Counted from the first letter of the stretch, positions 26,815 through 36,292 are shown. The stretch is 64,000 nt of DNA from Clostridium sp. (GCA_023663805.1 JAMPGR010000003.1:32800-96799), one strand, 5' to 3'. The notes: generated by a model from the letters alone, not told the origin. Made by a program: numbers and translations.

Positions 26815-28602
26815 TCAGTCGAGTTTCAGGACGGCGAGGAAGGCCTTCTGGGGCACCTCGACCGAACCGATCTGTTTCATTCTCTTCTTACCCTTCTTCT
26901 GCTTTTCGAGAAGTTTCCGTTTTCGCGAGATGTCGCCGCCGTAGCATTTCGCCGTGACATCCTTTCTGACGGCCTTGATTGTTTCGCGGGCGATAATCTT
27001 CGCTCCGATAGCCGCCTGGATCGCGATGTCGAACTGCTGGCGCGGAATCAGTTCCTTCAGTTTCTCGCACATGCGTCGGCCGAAACTGACGGCGTTGTCG
27101 GCGTGGGTCAGTGTCGACAGGGCGTCGACGCTCTCGCCGTTCAGGAGAATATCGAGTTTGACGAGTTTCGACTCGCGGAAATCGTGGATATGGTAGTCGA
27201 ACGATGCGTAGCCCTTCGAAATCGATTTCAGTTTGTCGTAGAAGTCGATGACGATTTCGCCAAGGGGCATGTCGAAGGTCATCTCCATACGGTTTCCGGA
27301 GATATACTCCTGTTTGACCAGTTCGCCGCGTTTTCCGAGACAGAGCGTCATGATCGGGCCGATATAGTCAGCGACTGTGATAATCGTCGCGCGGATATAG
27401 GGCTCCTCGATATGATCAATCAGAGTCGGGTCGGGGAGACCGGAGGGGTTGTGGACCTCGGTCATGTTTCCGTGTTTGTCGTAGACGCGGTATGACACGT
27501 TCGGGACGGTTGTTATGACATCCATGTCGAATTCGCGGCCGAGGCGCTCCTGGATGATCTCCATATGGAGCAGGCCGAGGAAGCCGCAGCGGAAACCGAA
27601 ACCGAGGGCTGCCGACGACTCCGGCTGATAGGTCAGCGACGCGTCGTTCAACTGGAGTTTCTCGAGCGAACTGCGGAGGTTCTCGAAATCTTCGGTCTCG
27701 ATTGGGTAGACACCGGCGAAGACCATCGGCTTGACATCCTCGAACCCGGCGATTGCCTCGCTGCAGGGGCGGTTGACATGGGTTATCGTGTCGCCGACGC
27801 GGACCTCCTTCGATGTCTTGATGCCGGAGATGATATACCCGACGTTTCCGGCAGAGAGTTCCTCGCGGGGTGACATGTCGAGTTTCAGGACGCCGATTTC
27901 GTCGGCGTGGTATTCCTTTCCGGTCGATACGAATTTGACGAAGTCGTTTTTCCGAATCGTTCCGTTGACGATCTTGAAGTAGGCGATAATGCCGCGGAAG
28001 GGGTTGAAGACCGAGTCGAAAATCAGCGCCTGGAGCGGTGCATCGGGATCACCCTTCGAGGCGGGTATGCGTTCGATTATCGCGCGGAGAATCTCCTCGA
28101 CACCAATGCCGGTTTTACCGCTGGCGCGGATAATCTCGTCGCGGTCACAGCCGAGGAGTTCGACAATTTGGTCTTCGACTTCGTCGGGGTTGGCCGACTC
28201 GAGGTCGACTTTGTTGATGACCGGAATGATTTCGAGATTGTTGTCGATTGCCATATAGAGGTTCGAGATCGTCTGGGCCTGGATTCCCTGAGAGGCATCG
28301 ACAATCAGGAGCGCACCCTCGCAGGCGGCAATCGAGCGGGAAACTTCGTAGGAGAAGTCGACGTGTCCGGGGGTGTCGATCAGGTTCAGGACATAGTGCT
28401 CGCCGTCGAGGTCGTAGTCCATCTGGATGGCGTGGCTTTTTATGGTTATCCCGCGTTCGCGTTCGAGGTCCATGTCGTCGAGCACCTGATCCTGCAGGTC
28501 CTTGCCTCCTACGGTTCCGGTGTATTCCAGCAGACGGTCGGCGAGTGTGCTTTTGCCGTGGTCGATATGGGCGATAATGCAGAAGTTGCGTATATTCTTC
28601 AT
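26815..28602 (-). CDS. lepA: Elongation factor 4
   Basis: A ribosome-associated GTPase acting on stalled or mistranslocated ribosomes and in biogenesis. The 595 residues are the standard length. The G domain has [15 protein letters not shown] (P-loop), [16 protein letters not shown] and NKVDL. The unique C-terminal domain is indicated by [16 protein letters not shown] and [27 protein letters not shown] at the end. It is the first gene of the minus-strand run lepA-fur-purA-DUF1015-membrane protein-lipoprotein. Confidence 0.97.
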   Translation of the reverse strand: MKNIRNFCIIAHIDHGKSTLADRLLEYTGTVGGKDLQDQVLDDMDLERERGITIKSHAIQMDYDLDGEHYVLNLIDTPGHVDFSYEVSRSIAACEGALLIVDASQGIQAQTISNLYMAIDNNLEIIPVINKVDLESANPDEVEDQIVELLGCDRDEIIRASGKTGIGVEEILRAIIERIPASKGDPDAPLQALIFDSVFNPFRGIIAYFKIVNGTIRKNDFVKFVSTGKEYHADEIGVLKLDMSPREELSAGNVGYIISGIKTSKEVRVGDTITHVNRPCSEAIAGFEDVKPMVFAGVYPIETEDFENLRSSLEKLQLNDASLTYQPESSAALGFGFRCGFLGLLHMEIIQERLGREFDMDVITTVPNVSYRVYDKHGNMTEVHNPSGLPDPTLIDHIEEPYIRATIITVADYIGPIMTLCLGKRGELVKQEYISGNRMEMTFDMPLGEIVIDFYDKLKSISKGYASFDYHIHDFRESKLVKLDILLNGESVDALSTLTHADNAVSFGRRMCEKLKELIPRQQFDIAIQAAIGAKIIARETIKAVRKDVTAKCYGGDISRKRKLLEKQKKGKKRMKQIGSVEVPQKAFLAVLKLD

Positions 28603-28662
28603 CTTAAATCGTAAAAACTTTCAGATTGGCGCGCCGAGCCGTAGCCGACCTTACGCCGACTG

Positions 28663-28670
28663 CAAAGTTA
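28663..28670 (-). promoter_or_regulatory. -7 box for the lepA run
   Basis: TAACTTTG on the minus strand, 60 bases upstream of the lepA ATG. No clear TTTG is found at -33. Confidence 0.55.
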
Positions 28671-28747
28671 CTGAAAAAAATTGGAACCGACCCTATGAGA
28701 AACCTGGAAAATAGGGAACGGCTAAGCGGCTAAAAGCAATAGAGATG

Positions 28748-28778
28748 TTTGTCGGTGTCATAAATTTTGTTAACTTTG
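28748..28778 (+). promoter_or_regulatory. Canonical promoter for the hypothetical gene at 28803
   Basis: TTTG (28748-28751), a 19-base spacer and TAACTTTG (28771-28778). Transcription would start near 28785, leaving a leader under 20 bases. Confidence 0.8.
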
Positions 28779-28802
28779 CCCGAGTAAACAAAATCTGAGG
28801 AT

Positions 28803-29258
28803 ATGAATGACATAATTTTTCAACTTTGGGATATAATTAAGACTGAACCAAAGGAAGATGTCGCCGCCCGGTTGCCGTCGGGGCGGATTGCTTATATATC
28901 GGCCGCAAAACGCGTCAGAAAGAAAAACCGCTATCCGGTCGATATCGATCTCGATGTCTATCCCGAGATGTGCGGCGGGTGTGACCTCGGCGTGGCGCTG
29001 CCGGGCGGGAACTGCGCCTGTCTGAAATTTCAGATTCACGAGCCCCAGGGGCGTCCCATACTTGTCTCCTGGGTCGACCAGCCCGAAACGGATCCGGAGT
29101 TCAACCGCGAGATAATAAAATGGTTTCTCGACTCGTTCGGCGAGGTCGACGAAGAGGCCGAAATGGAACGGCTCGATGTCGGGGATGCTGAACCGGTCTT
29201 TCCCCTTCCGGAGATCACGTTCTTCAAGGAGGACGGAGAAGAGAACCTGAAGAAATAG
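28803..29258 (+). CDS. Hypothetical acidic protein, family not recognised
   Basis: A 151-residue soluble protein without a signal peptide. Notable features are a cysteine cluster around residues 60-80 (EMCGGCDLGVALPGGNCACLKF), a central WVDQPETDPEFNREIIKWFLDSF helix, and a very acidic C-terminal third. It has its own canonical promoter and a terminator, so it is a single-gene unit. The four cysteines could bind a metal, but a match to a known zinc family is not evident. Coding character and the promoter support a real gene. Confidence 0.75.
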   Translation: MNDIIFQLWDIIKTEPKEDVAARLPSGRIAYISAAKRVRKKNRYPVDIDLDVYPEMCGGCDLGVALPGGNCACLKFQIHEPQGRPILVSWVDQPETDPEFNREIIKWFLDSFGEVDEEAEMERLDVGDAEPVFPLPEITFFKEDGEENLKK

Positions 29259-29262
29259 AAAA

Positions 29263-29308
29263 AAAGCACTTCAAAACGACGCGTAACGCGATGGTTTGAA
29301 GTGCTTTA
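29263..29308. terminator. Bidirectional terminator between 28803 gene and tRNA-Gly
   Basis: AAAGCACTTCAAA pairs with TTTGAAGTGCTTT across a ~19-base loop. On the minus strand it is followed by a long T-run (complement of AAAAAA), fitting termination of the tRNA transcript; on the plus strand the T-run is short. Confidence 0.85.
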
Positions 29309-29315
29309 ATTTCGG

Positions 29316-29388
29316 AGCGGCAAACGAGGCTCGAACTCGCGACCCTCAGCTTGGGAAGCTGATGCTCTACCAACTGAGCTACTGCCGC
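29316..29388 (-). tRNA. tRNA-Gly (CCC)
   Basis: The minus-strand sequence folds as a cloverleaf. The acceptor stem is GCGGCAG/TTGCCGC (one G-U), the D arm contains AGCTCAGTTGGTAGAGC, and the anticodon arm TCAGC-TTCCCAA-GCTGA gives anticodon CCC. The T arm GCGAG-TTCGAGC-CTCGT follows, with discriminator U73. The 3' CCA is not encoded. A canonical promoter lies just upstream and a terminator just downstream, so it is a single-tRNA unit. Confidence 0.95.
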
Positions 29389-29403
29389 ATCTGTTTCCGG
29401 GTG

Positions 29404-29434
29404 CAAAGTTACGAACTTTTCGATATCGTGCAAA
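29404..29434 (-). promoter_or_regulatory. Canonical promoter for tRNA-Gly
   Basis: On the minus strand TTTG (29434-29431), a 19-base spacer and TAACTTTG (29411-29404), about 15 bases upstream of the tRNA 5' end. Confidence 0.85.
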
Positions 29435-29463
29435 AAAATCTTCGGTTTTTTTGCCGGAGATTT

Positions 29464-30906
29464 TTATGTGTCTGTCAGCCGGAGGGTCCCGGTTATGCCT
29501 CCGGGGAGTTCGGAGGGGCAGTGGGTCACGTAGATAACGGCTGTCGACTGACTGCGGCAGAGGGTTTCGATCAACCGTAGCATCTGGCGCTTACGGCCCG
29601 GATCGAGGCCGTGCATCGGTTCGTCGAGGATCAGCAGTTCGGGATTTTTTACCATCGCGCGGACCAGCAGCAGAAGACGCTGCTCGCCAGCCGACAGCGT
29701 TCGGAACGGACGGTCTGTCAATTCCTCTAATTCCAGCGCCGCGAGCCACCGGCGGGCCGTTTCGCGGAATTCGTCGCTGACGCGGACAAAACATCCCGGG
29801 GTATCGAGAAAGCCGCGCGCAACGACCTCGAGCCCGCTCTGCGTCCCGGCGCGGAAATAGAGATGTGACTCCGACGACAGATAGCCGATCCGCTTCTTTA
29901 CATCCCAGATGCTCTCGCCCGAGCCGCGGCGCCGTCCGAAGAGGCTGACGTCGTTGGCATAGGCCTGGGGATGGTCGCCGTAGAGAAGGCTGAGCAGGGT
30001 CGACTTTCCCGAGCCGTTCGGTCCGGACAGAGCGTGGATTTCGCCGCGGCAGACCCTCCAGGAGACCGGTCCGAGAATGTGGCGGTCGACGGTGTCGACC
30101 CGGCAGTCGTGCATCTCGACGACGACTTTGTGGGCGTCTCCTGTCTCCCGACTGTCGAAGAGGTTGTCGGGGTCGATGTCGGGGCGCGGCGGAAACAGCG
30201 TCGCAGCCGTATGGCGGAGTCGGTCGATGCCGACGGAGGCTGCGTCAATCGGTTCTCCGATTGTCAGACCGCCGGGCATCGGAATCAGAGTGTCGGTGCA
30301 GTCGGGTATGTCAGCCGGGTCGCAGACAAGCAGCATGACTGCGCTCCCCTGATTACGCAGGGAGGTGATTGCCTGCCCGAGCGAGCGACGCGCATCGGCG
30401 TCGAGGCCTATAAATGGATTGTCGAGGATCAACAGGCCGGGATCCCTGACGAGCGCGTTGATCAACAGGAATTTTCTCAGTTCGCCGCTCGACAGAAAAT
30501 TCAGTTTCTTGTCGCGGTAGTCCCTGAAGCCGAGCAAATCAGCTAACCGGCTCCATAGAGGGGAGTCGACCAGACTGCCGGCGATGTCGGCGACGGTCGG
30601 CACAAGGTCGTTGGCCGAAGCCTCGTAGCGTTGCTGGCGGTTCTCGACGCTGACCCCTGTCAGGGAATGGATATCGGCGAATTCGAGATAAAAGACAAGG
30701 TCTTTTGAGGTCAGGCCGGCGATCCGGTTGATTCCGTAGTTTCGTCCTTTCGAGAGGATTCTGCCGAAGACTGATTTTCCGGCTCCGTTCGGCCCGATGA
30801 CGACCGTAATCCCTCGTCGGATAGTGAATGGGTGGTCAACACGAAGCCTGACACCGTTTGTTGCCAGATCCGGACCCGATATTTCGAACAATGTGTCGCC
30901 GGACAT
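29464..30906 (-). CDS. Double-ATPase ABC protein, ModF/PhrA-like
   Basis: A 480-residue protein with two complete ABC ATPase domains and no membrane helices. Domain one has Walker A GPNGAGKS, signature LSSGELRK and Walker B LLILDNPF. Domain two has GPNGSGKS, LSAGEQRL and LLILDEPMHGLD. Length and arrangement match E. coli ModF, whose role remains unclear despite its place next to modABC. No molybdate transport genes are nearby. It starts 3 bases after the MBOAT gene stop, so it shares that transcript. A role in acyl-chain or polysaccharide handling is possible only as inference from context. Confidence 0.8.
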   Translation of the reverse strand: MSGDTLFEISGPDLATNGVRLRVDHPFTIRRGITVVIGPNGAGKSVFGRILSKGRNYGINRIAGLTSKDLVFYLEFADIHSLTGVSVENRQQRYEASANDLVPTVADIAGSLVDSPLWSRLADLLGFRDYRDKKLNFLSSGELRKFLLINALVRDPGLLILDNPFIGLDADARRSLGQAITSLRNQGSAVMLLVCDPADIPDCTDTLIPMPGGLTIGEPIDAASVGIDRLRHTAATLFPPRPDIDPDNLFDSRETGDAHKVVVEMHDCRVDTVDRHILGPVSWRVCRGEIHALSGPNGSGKSTLLSLLYGDHPQAYANDVSLFGRRRGSGESIWDVKKRIGYLSSESHLYFRAGTQSGLEVVARGFLDTPGCFVRVSDEFRETARRWLAALELEELTDRPFRTLSAGEQRLLLLVRAMVKNPELLILDEPMHGLDPGRKRQMLRLIETLCRSQSTAVIYVTHCPSELPGGITGTLRLTDT

Positions 30907-30909
30907 CGG

Positions 30910-32403
30910 TCAATACTGGAGATAGATAAACGGAACGATGTCGCTCTGGCGGAACTGGATGCAGAGGAGAATGACGGCGGCGAGAATGACAGCCTGGACA
31001 ATTAGGGGAGCCGCCTCGAAACGTTCGCGGGTCTTCGTCGACCACGATTTCGGGAGGAAGTGGAACAGCAGGGCTCCGGCGAGCAGAACGACAATCAGGG
31101 TATATCCGGCCAGAAACTGTCCGGCTACACCGGGATGGAAATTCGTCAGAATCTGTTCGGTCATGATTCCGACGTTTTCCATCGATGTGCTCCGGAAGAA
31201 CATAAAGGCGAAGGCGACGAGATTGAACGTAACAAAGATATTCAGCGCGCGGCGCCACCATTTTCCTTCGCCGAACTTCGACAACCGGGGCCAGCGGCGC
31301 GCCATCTCCTTGTGGGCGACGAGCAGACCGCCGTGCCATGCACCCCAGATGACATACATCCATGAAGCACCGTGCCACAACCCGCCGACGACCATCGTCG
31401 CCATCAGGTTCATATTCTTGCGTGTCTTCGAGCAGCGGTTTCCGCCCAGGGGGATGTAGACATAGTCGCGGAGCCATGTCGACAGCGAGATATGCCAGCG
31501 GTGCCAGAACTCGGTCGCGCTTTCGGCCTTGAACGGCGCCTGGAAGTTGTCGAAGAGCCGGAATCCGAGCAGGAGAGCAATACCGATTGCCATGTCGCTG
31601 TAGCCCGAGAAATCGCAGTAGAGCTGGATTGTGAAGCCGTAGACCGCCATCATGTTTTCGAAGCCGCTGTAGAGCGCGGGATTGTCGAAGACGCGGTCGA
31701 CGAAATTCTGGCTGACGAAGTCGGCGACAACAACTTTTTTGACCAGGCCGCACATAATCAGGAACAGACCCTCGCTGACCATGGCGTGGGTCGCGACCGG
31801 GTTCTCCTTGATCTGTGGGAGCATATCCTTTGCGCGGACAACGGGGCCGGCCAGCAGCGGGGGGAAGAAGGTCAGGTAGAACGTATAGTCGAGGAAGTTA
31901 CGGCAGGGGGGTATGACGCCGCGGTAGATATCGACGATGTAACTGATCGACCGGAATGTGAAAAACGAGATTCCGGCAGGGAGGACGATGTCCAAAGGAT
32001 CGAACTCGCTTGACGAGAAATTCGCGAAGGTCTCGAGCAGGAGGTTGAAATATTTGAACCATACGAGCATCCCGACGTTGATCGTCACGTTCAGGGCGAC
32101 GCATATTTTCTGCGCAACCGATTTCGGTTCGAACCGTTCCATAACCCACCCCAGAACATAGTCGAACACACAGACCCCGAGCAGTATGAAGCAGTATTCG
32201 GCCGAGGATTTGTAATAGAAATAGAGCGAAAATAGGATGACGAAGATCATCTTCGTCCGTGCGTGGGTCCTCAGAAGATGATAAAGAAAAATGAAAGCCA
32301 CAAACAAGAGCATGAACAGTCCGGTGTTGAACATCAGCGGACTCTGGGGATCGTGAGCCAGCACTGACCGGATTTTTTCAATGTCGAGAAAGCAGGTTGT
32401 CAT
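30910..32403 (-). CDS. MBOAT-family membrane-bound O-acyltransferase (AlgI/PatA-like)
   Basis: A 497-residue inner-membrane protein with about ten hydrophobic helices. Hallmarks are GPVVRAKDMLPQ, YCDFSGYSDMAIGIALLLGF, EFWHRWHISLSTWLRDYVYIPLGG and GGLWHGASWMYVIWG, which contains the catalytic histidine of MBOAT enzymes. AlgI/PatA-type proteins pass acetyl groups across the inner membrane to polysaccharide or peptidoglycan modifying partners. Two SGNH hydrolase-fold genes lie immediately upstream, as in such systems. The acceptor polymer is not known. Confidence 0.92.
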   Translation of the reverse strand: MTTCFLDIEKIRSVLAHDPQSPLMFNTGLFMLLFVAFIFLYHLLRTHARTKMIFVILFSLYFYYKSSAEYCFILLGVCVFDYVLGWVMERFEPKSVAQKICVALNVTINVGMLVWFKYFNLLLETFANFSSSEFDPLDIVLPAGISFFTFRSISYIVDIYRGVIPPCRNFLDYTFYLTFFPPLLAGPVVRAKDMLPQIKENPVATHAMVSEGLFLIMCGLVKKVVVADFVSQNFVDRVFDNPALYSGFENMMAVYGFTIQLYCDFSGYSDMAIGIALLLGFRLFDNFQAPFKAESATEFWHRWHISLSTWLRDYVYIPLGGNRCSKTRKNMNLMATMVVGGLWHGASWMYVIWGAWHGGLLVAHKEMARRWPRLSKFGEGKWWRRALNIFVTFNLVAFAFMFFRSTSMENVGIMTEQILTNFHPGVAGQFLAGYTLIVVLLAGALLFHFLPKSWSTKTRERFEAAPLIVQAVILAAVILLCIQFRQSDIVPFIYLQY

Positions 32404-32447
32404 ATATATCGTTAATATCGTGTTTGATTTGATTATCCTGAACGGGG

Positions 32448-33803
32448 TCAGGGTTTGTTGGGGATAACTATCGCCGACGGTTTCAGTTCCGTGGCGAGTG
32501 CTTCGTAGAGCATACGTCCCTGGAGTCGGTAGCCGTCGCCGCTAAGGTGGATGTGATCTTTACTGTAGAGGCCGTTGGCGACCCATCGCGCTGCGGCGCC
32601 GGCTCCTCCGGCGGCCTTGTAGAAATCGTAGACCGGAATATGGTTCTTTCTGCCGTATGAAACGATTGCTTCGCGAACCGGCAGTATGTTTTGGTTGACA
32701 GAGAAAGATGTTGTTGTCGTCTTTCGCCGACGCTTTCTGCTCCGGCGTGTTGTACGTGCGCGGCGGTCACATTCGATAGGTGTCACCAGCAGGAATCTTG
32801 CTGCGGGATTGGCCGCTCGCAGTTCACGGACAAGGTTATCCATCTGGGTGATGAATGTCAGGGAGTTGAAACTCCCGCCAAAGGCCTCGTTACATCCGAG
32901 TGACAGTATGATAAGGTCAGGGGAGAGAGCGGCGACACCTTTGGCGAACCCGTCGATTCGGTCGTAACTGCTGTAGGTCGCGCCGTTGTTGCCGATAACA
33001 TTGTAGGTCAGCCCCGGACGGTTTGATTCGAGCGACGCACCGAATAGCGTCACCGGTTCGCCTGACGAGTTGCGGATTTCTATCCGGGCCTTTCGGGTCG
33101 GGGCGCTGAGAATCAACTGTGTCCCGTTCGTGTTCGGGTTGAACGCGAAGCCGAGCGGGCTCCCCTCTTCGTCGGTTATGGAGGTGATGTTCATCGGCCC
33201 CTTGTGATATAACTGGATAATGCAGAAGGGGTTATAGTCGAGTTTGTCGGAGGTCGACAGTTCGATATATCCGTTCGGGGCGCTGTTGTAGAGCGAGCAT
33301 CCCGTGAAACCCATCTCGCGGGTCCATGGATGCTTCATAAAACGCTCTGTTTTCCAGGGGATATTGCTTGTGAACGCGTAGTTGAACGGTTCGTTCGTCC
33401 CGGAGATTTTCAGTGGCGCGACAAGGCCGCGTCCGCCGTTTCCGAAGTCATACTGTAGCCAGTCGCGGACCTGCTGGGTCGCGATGTCGGCCTGGAGATG
33501 GCTGTCGCCGATATGAACAATCGAGAAGCGCCTCGAAGGGAGCATCAGTTTGCGGCGCAGCGGTTCCCAGTCGGCACCGTTCATGTCGATCGGAACGGAC
33601 GACACGAACGGCGGAATCCGGGGGAACACGTCCGTGTCGTCGTAGTCGTCATCGTCGACCGCCGGAATATCGATATCGGGGTTGAAGCGGATCTCCTCGT
33701 CGAGGATATCCGTTTCGCTTGTCTGGGCGAAAACAGGCACGAAGATCCAGGCCGCCAGCAGTGTCAGCAGTAGTCTTCGGGTTGTCTGTTTCGGTCGGTT
33801 CAT
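32448..33803 (-). CDS. Secreted SGNH/GDSL hydrolase-fold protein 1
   Basis: A 451-residue protein with an N-terminal signal peptide (cleavage near FAQ, residue 27) and an acidic linker DDDDYDD. The SGNH motifs are VHIGDSHLQADI (nucleophile Ser101), LSLGCNEAFGG, and YSKDHIHLSGDGYR near the C-terminus with the Asp-x-x-His pair. Such periplasmic proteins transfer or remove acetyl groups and commonly partner an MBOAT protein, which follows 44 bases downstream. It probably works as the acetyltransferase or esterase half of the cassette; which of the two is not decidable here. Confidence 0.88.
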   Translation of the reverse strand: MNRPKQTTRRLLLTLLAAWIFVPVFAQTSETDILDEEIRFNPDIDIPAVDDDDYDDTDVFPRIPPFVSSVPIDMNGADWEPLRRKLMLPSRRFSIVHIGDSHLQADIATQQVRDWLQYDFGNGGRGLVAPLKISGTNEPFNYAFTSNIPWKTERFMKHPWTREMGFTGCSLYNSAPNGYIELSTSDKLDYNPFCIIQLYHKGPMNITSITDEEGSPLGFAFNPNTNGTQLILSAPTRKARIEIRNSSGEPVTLFGASLESNRPGLTYNVIGNNGATYSSYDRIDGFAKGVAALSPDLIILSLGCNEAFGGSFNSLTFITQMDNLVRELRAANPAARFLLVTPIECDRRARTTRRSRKRRRKTTTTSFSVNQNILPVREAIVSYGRKNHIPVYDFYKAAGGAGAAARWVANGLYSKDHIHLSGDGYRLQGRMLYEALATELKPSAIVIPNKP

Positions 33804-33831
33804 GCGCTTGTTCCTTTCGTTTCAGTCGTTC

Positions 33832-35262
33832 TCAGAGGCCGAGTTCATTTTCGATCGCTGTGACGAGTTCGTCGGCGAGTTTCTCCCCGCCTTTGTGGGT
33901 CAGGTGGATATAGTCTTTGTTGGCGTAGCCGTTTTTCGACCATTCGACGATCGCATCTTCGCCCCCCATCGCTTCGCGGGTGTCCCAGAACATAACCCCC
34001 GCCGTGCGGGCCGCCAAACGCTGGGCCTCGACCATGTTCTGCACGGTCGACATCGAATGGACCTCTCCGGCGATCTTCTCGCCGCGGTCTCCGACACCGA
34101 GCAGCAGGATCTGCGCCCCGGGGTAGCAGCGGCGTATGTTCTCGATCGAGCGGACCATGTTCCGGGCGAAGACCGAGTAGTCTTTCTGTTTGGCTGACAT
34201 TGCGTTGACGCCGAATTCGAGGATGATCAGGTCGTAATCGATATAATCCCTCATTTCGGCCGTGAGTTCCGGTTTCAGTTTCGCCAGAGTGTAACCGGGG
34301 ACTCCGCGCGACGACATGCAGTCGACCGACACTCCGCTTTCGCCGTCGAGCCAGACGCCGAGCGCCGCGACCGTGCTGTTCGGGACCTTGACCTGGAAGT
34401 CAGACATCGGTCCGGAGACCGCGATACACTGGACCTGGTCCGATCCGTCGACCTCGTGTCCGACCCATTCGCCGTCGTCTGTTCTGGTCGATATGACAAC
34501 CGGATCGGGAGCGACAAAAAGGAATCGTGCGGTCGACCAGGAGTCAGTGCCGTAGAGCGACTTGCTCCCCCTGTAGCGGGCTGTCGCTTCGCCGCCCGAC
34601 GGGGTCGAGTATTGCTCGGAGAGCCCCATGTATTTTTCTTTGCCGCGTTTGGTCGCCGTATAGTTCGTCCATTTCCCGTTGTCGGACTGTCTGACCGAGC
34701 GGCGGAAGCCGGGGAAATCGGAGTGGAGGTTCATATAACCGACGCCGGATCCGCCGAATTGTTTCTGGAGTTTCGCGCGGAGGTCCTGGGTCATTATGTC
34801 ACCCTCGATATAACTGTCGCCGACGACCGCGATACGGCCGAGTCCGCCGGAGGTGATTTTCTCCTTCAGCGAGGTCATGCCGCTTTGGTCGGCCGAGTAG
34901 TCCTCGATTACGATTTCTTCGCCGACACGGGCCGGCCTGACCTCGGGAAGCGTCCCGGCGACTATGATACCGTTTTCGCTCTCAGGGCCGACGGCCGCCT
35001 CGGCCGGCAGCGAATCGGCCGCCGCCTCGCCCAGAAAAATCGAGTCAGACCCGAGGCCCTCGATAACCGGAACCGGTTCGATCACCTCGACCGGGGCAGG
35101 AGCCTCGGTGATTATGTCAGACAGAAGATTGTAGTCCTTCATACGGCCGTCGGTCAACCTCTCCCATGGAATCAGGCTGAGAACCGCGACGACTGCGACG
35201 GCGGCCGCTATGACAAGGGCCGCTCTGCCCGCTGAAGGCTGATTGTTATTTTGATTCGACAT
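33832..35262 (-). CDS. SGNH/GDSL hydrolase-fold protein 2, membrane-anchored
   Basis: A 476-residue protein with one N-terminal transmembrane helix (residues ~12-31) and a low-complexity Pro/Glu linker, then an SGNH fold. AVVGDSYIEGDIMT carries nucleophile Ser150, LEFGVNAMS is the block III position, and NKDYIHLTHKGGEKLADEL holds the Asp/His pair. It lies 28 bases upstream of SGNH 1 and its start overlaps the end of the MenF-like gene by 17 bases. With SGNH 1 and MBOAT it forms a three-gene set resembling AlgI/AlgJ/AlgX-type O-acetylation systems. Confidence 0.87.
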   Translation of the reverse strand: MSNQNNNQPSAGRAALVIAAAVAVVAVLSLIPWERLTDGRMKDYNLLSDIITEAPAPVEVIEPVPVIEGLGSDSIFLGEAAADSLPAEAAVGPESENGIIVAGTLPEVRPARVGEEIVIEDYSADQSGMTSLKEKITSGGLGRIAVVGDSYIEGDIMTQDLRAKLQKQFGGSGVGYMNLHSDFPGFRRSVRQSDNGKWTNYTATKRGKEKYMGLSEQYSTPSGGEATARYRGSKSLYGTDSWSTARFLFVAPDPVVISTRTDDGEWVGHEVDGSDQVQCIAVSGPMSDFQVKVPNSTVAALGVWLDGESGVSVDCMSSRGVPGYTLAKLKPELTAEMRDYIDYDLIILEFGVNAMSAKQKDYSVFARNMVRSIENIRRCYPGAQILLLGVGDRGEKIAGEVHSMSTVQNMVEAQRLAARTAGVMFWDTREAMGGEDAIVEWSKNGYANKDYIHLTHKGGEKLADELVTAIENELGL

Positions 35263-36292
35263 GTAGATCGTTCGTTTGTCTTAGAATGTTGTTTAATATG
35301 GCGGTTTTGCCTATGGTTTCCTCCCATTCCTCTTCGGGGAGGCTCCGGAAGGTTATTCCCCCTCCGGCGTAGATGTTGTAGCGGAGTCCGCGGCCGTCGG
35401 GCTCGGGCTGGAGGCGGACGGAGCGAAGGTTGACGTAGGCGGTCGAGCGCCCCGGGCTGTGGCTGCTGACGCAGATGAAACCTCCGTAGAGACCACGCCG
35501 ATGGTGTTCGAGCCGTCTGATTCTCCCGAGGGCTTCGGGGCGCGGATAGCCTGAAAGGGCTGGGGTCGGGCTGAGCCGGCGGAGGGTTTCTCGGATGTCG
35601 AGGCTGGCGTCGGCGACGATCGGGGTCCTCAGGTGTTCGACGGCGCCGAACGCTGTCGTTCCGGTCGTTCCGGCCTCCGGATCGAGTCCTTCGCCGGCGA
35701 GTGTGTCGACGATGAAATCGACAACCATACGGTGTTCATCGAGGTTCTTTTCGTCCCAGTTGCCGTCAGTTCCGTTCCGGCGGGTTCCGGCCAGGGCCAT
35801 CGTGCGCAGTCTGTTCTCCGGGATGTCATTATCGGCTAGCAGTTCGGGCGAAGCCCCGATCCAGACCGCCTCTCCGGTCCAGAGTATGAAACGGAATGTC
35901 TCGGGAAAGCGGCTGAAATATTCGTCGGCGATGTCGGCTGTTCCCCGCCCGGTTGTTCCCGCCGCGATTCTCGAGTAGACTGTTTTTCCGCCGCCGTCGC
36001 CGAGGTCATCGACGATAGCCGAGACTGCCGCGAGATATTCAGCACGGGGGGTCGATTCCGAAAGCGGGAAGCCGTCGAGTTCGCCGCAGCGGGCCAGCGT
36101 TGCTGTCTGGCCGTCGAAATCGCCGAAAAGAAGATTGTCTCCTGCATGGCGCAGGGAGAAACCGCCGAGGCCGGCCGCGTCGTCGGCGAACATGACGAAA
36201 TCTTCGCCGGGGAACGCGCAGAGCAGAGCCTTCCGGCCCGGCTGCCGCTCCAGTCTGGAGATAGTTTCGCGTTGTTGTCGGTTGAACAGCAT
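35246..36292 (-). CDS. menF: Chorismate-binding enzyme, probable isochorismate synthase
   Basis: A 348-residue chorismate-utilising enzyme. Conserved family blocks are ASPELL, TMALAGTRRNG, DEHRMVVDFI, VEHLRTPI, LSPTPALSGYPRPEAL with LEHHRRGLYGGF, and YAGGGIT near the C-terminus. Isochorismate synthase of menaquinone synthesis is the best fit in this phylum; anthranilate or aminodeoxychorismate synthase are alternatives. The usual men cluster (menD, menB) is not adjacent. The start overlaps the rimO stop as TGATG, and the end overlaps the next gene, so it is embedded in a tightly coupled run. Confidence 0.8.
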   Translation of the reverse strand: MLFNRQQRETISRLERQPGRKALLCAFPGEDFVMFADDAAGLGGFSLRHAGDNLLFGDFDGQTATLARCGELDGFPLSESTPRAEYLAAVSAIVDDLGDGGGKTVYSRIAAGTTGRGTADIADEYFSRFPETFRFILWTGEAVWIGASPELLADNDIPENRLRTMALAGTRRNGTDGNWDEKNLDEHRMVVDFIVDTLAGEGLDPEAGTTGTTAFGAVEHLRTPIVADASLDIRETLRRLSPTPALSGYPRPEALGRIRRLEHHRRGLYGGFICVSSHSPGRSTAYVNLRSVRLQPEPDGRGLRYNIYAGGGITFRSLPEEEWEETIGKTAILNNILRQTNDLHVESK

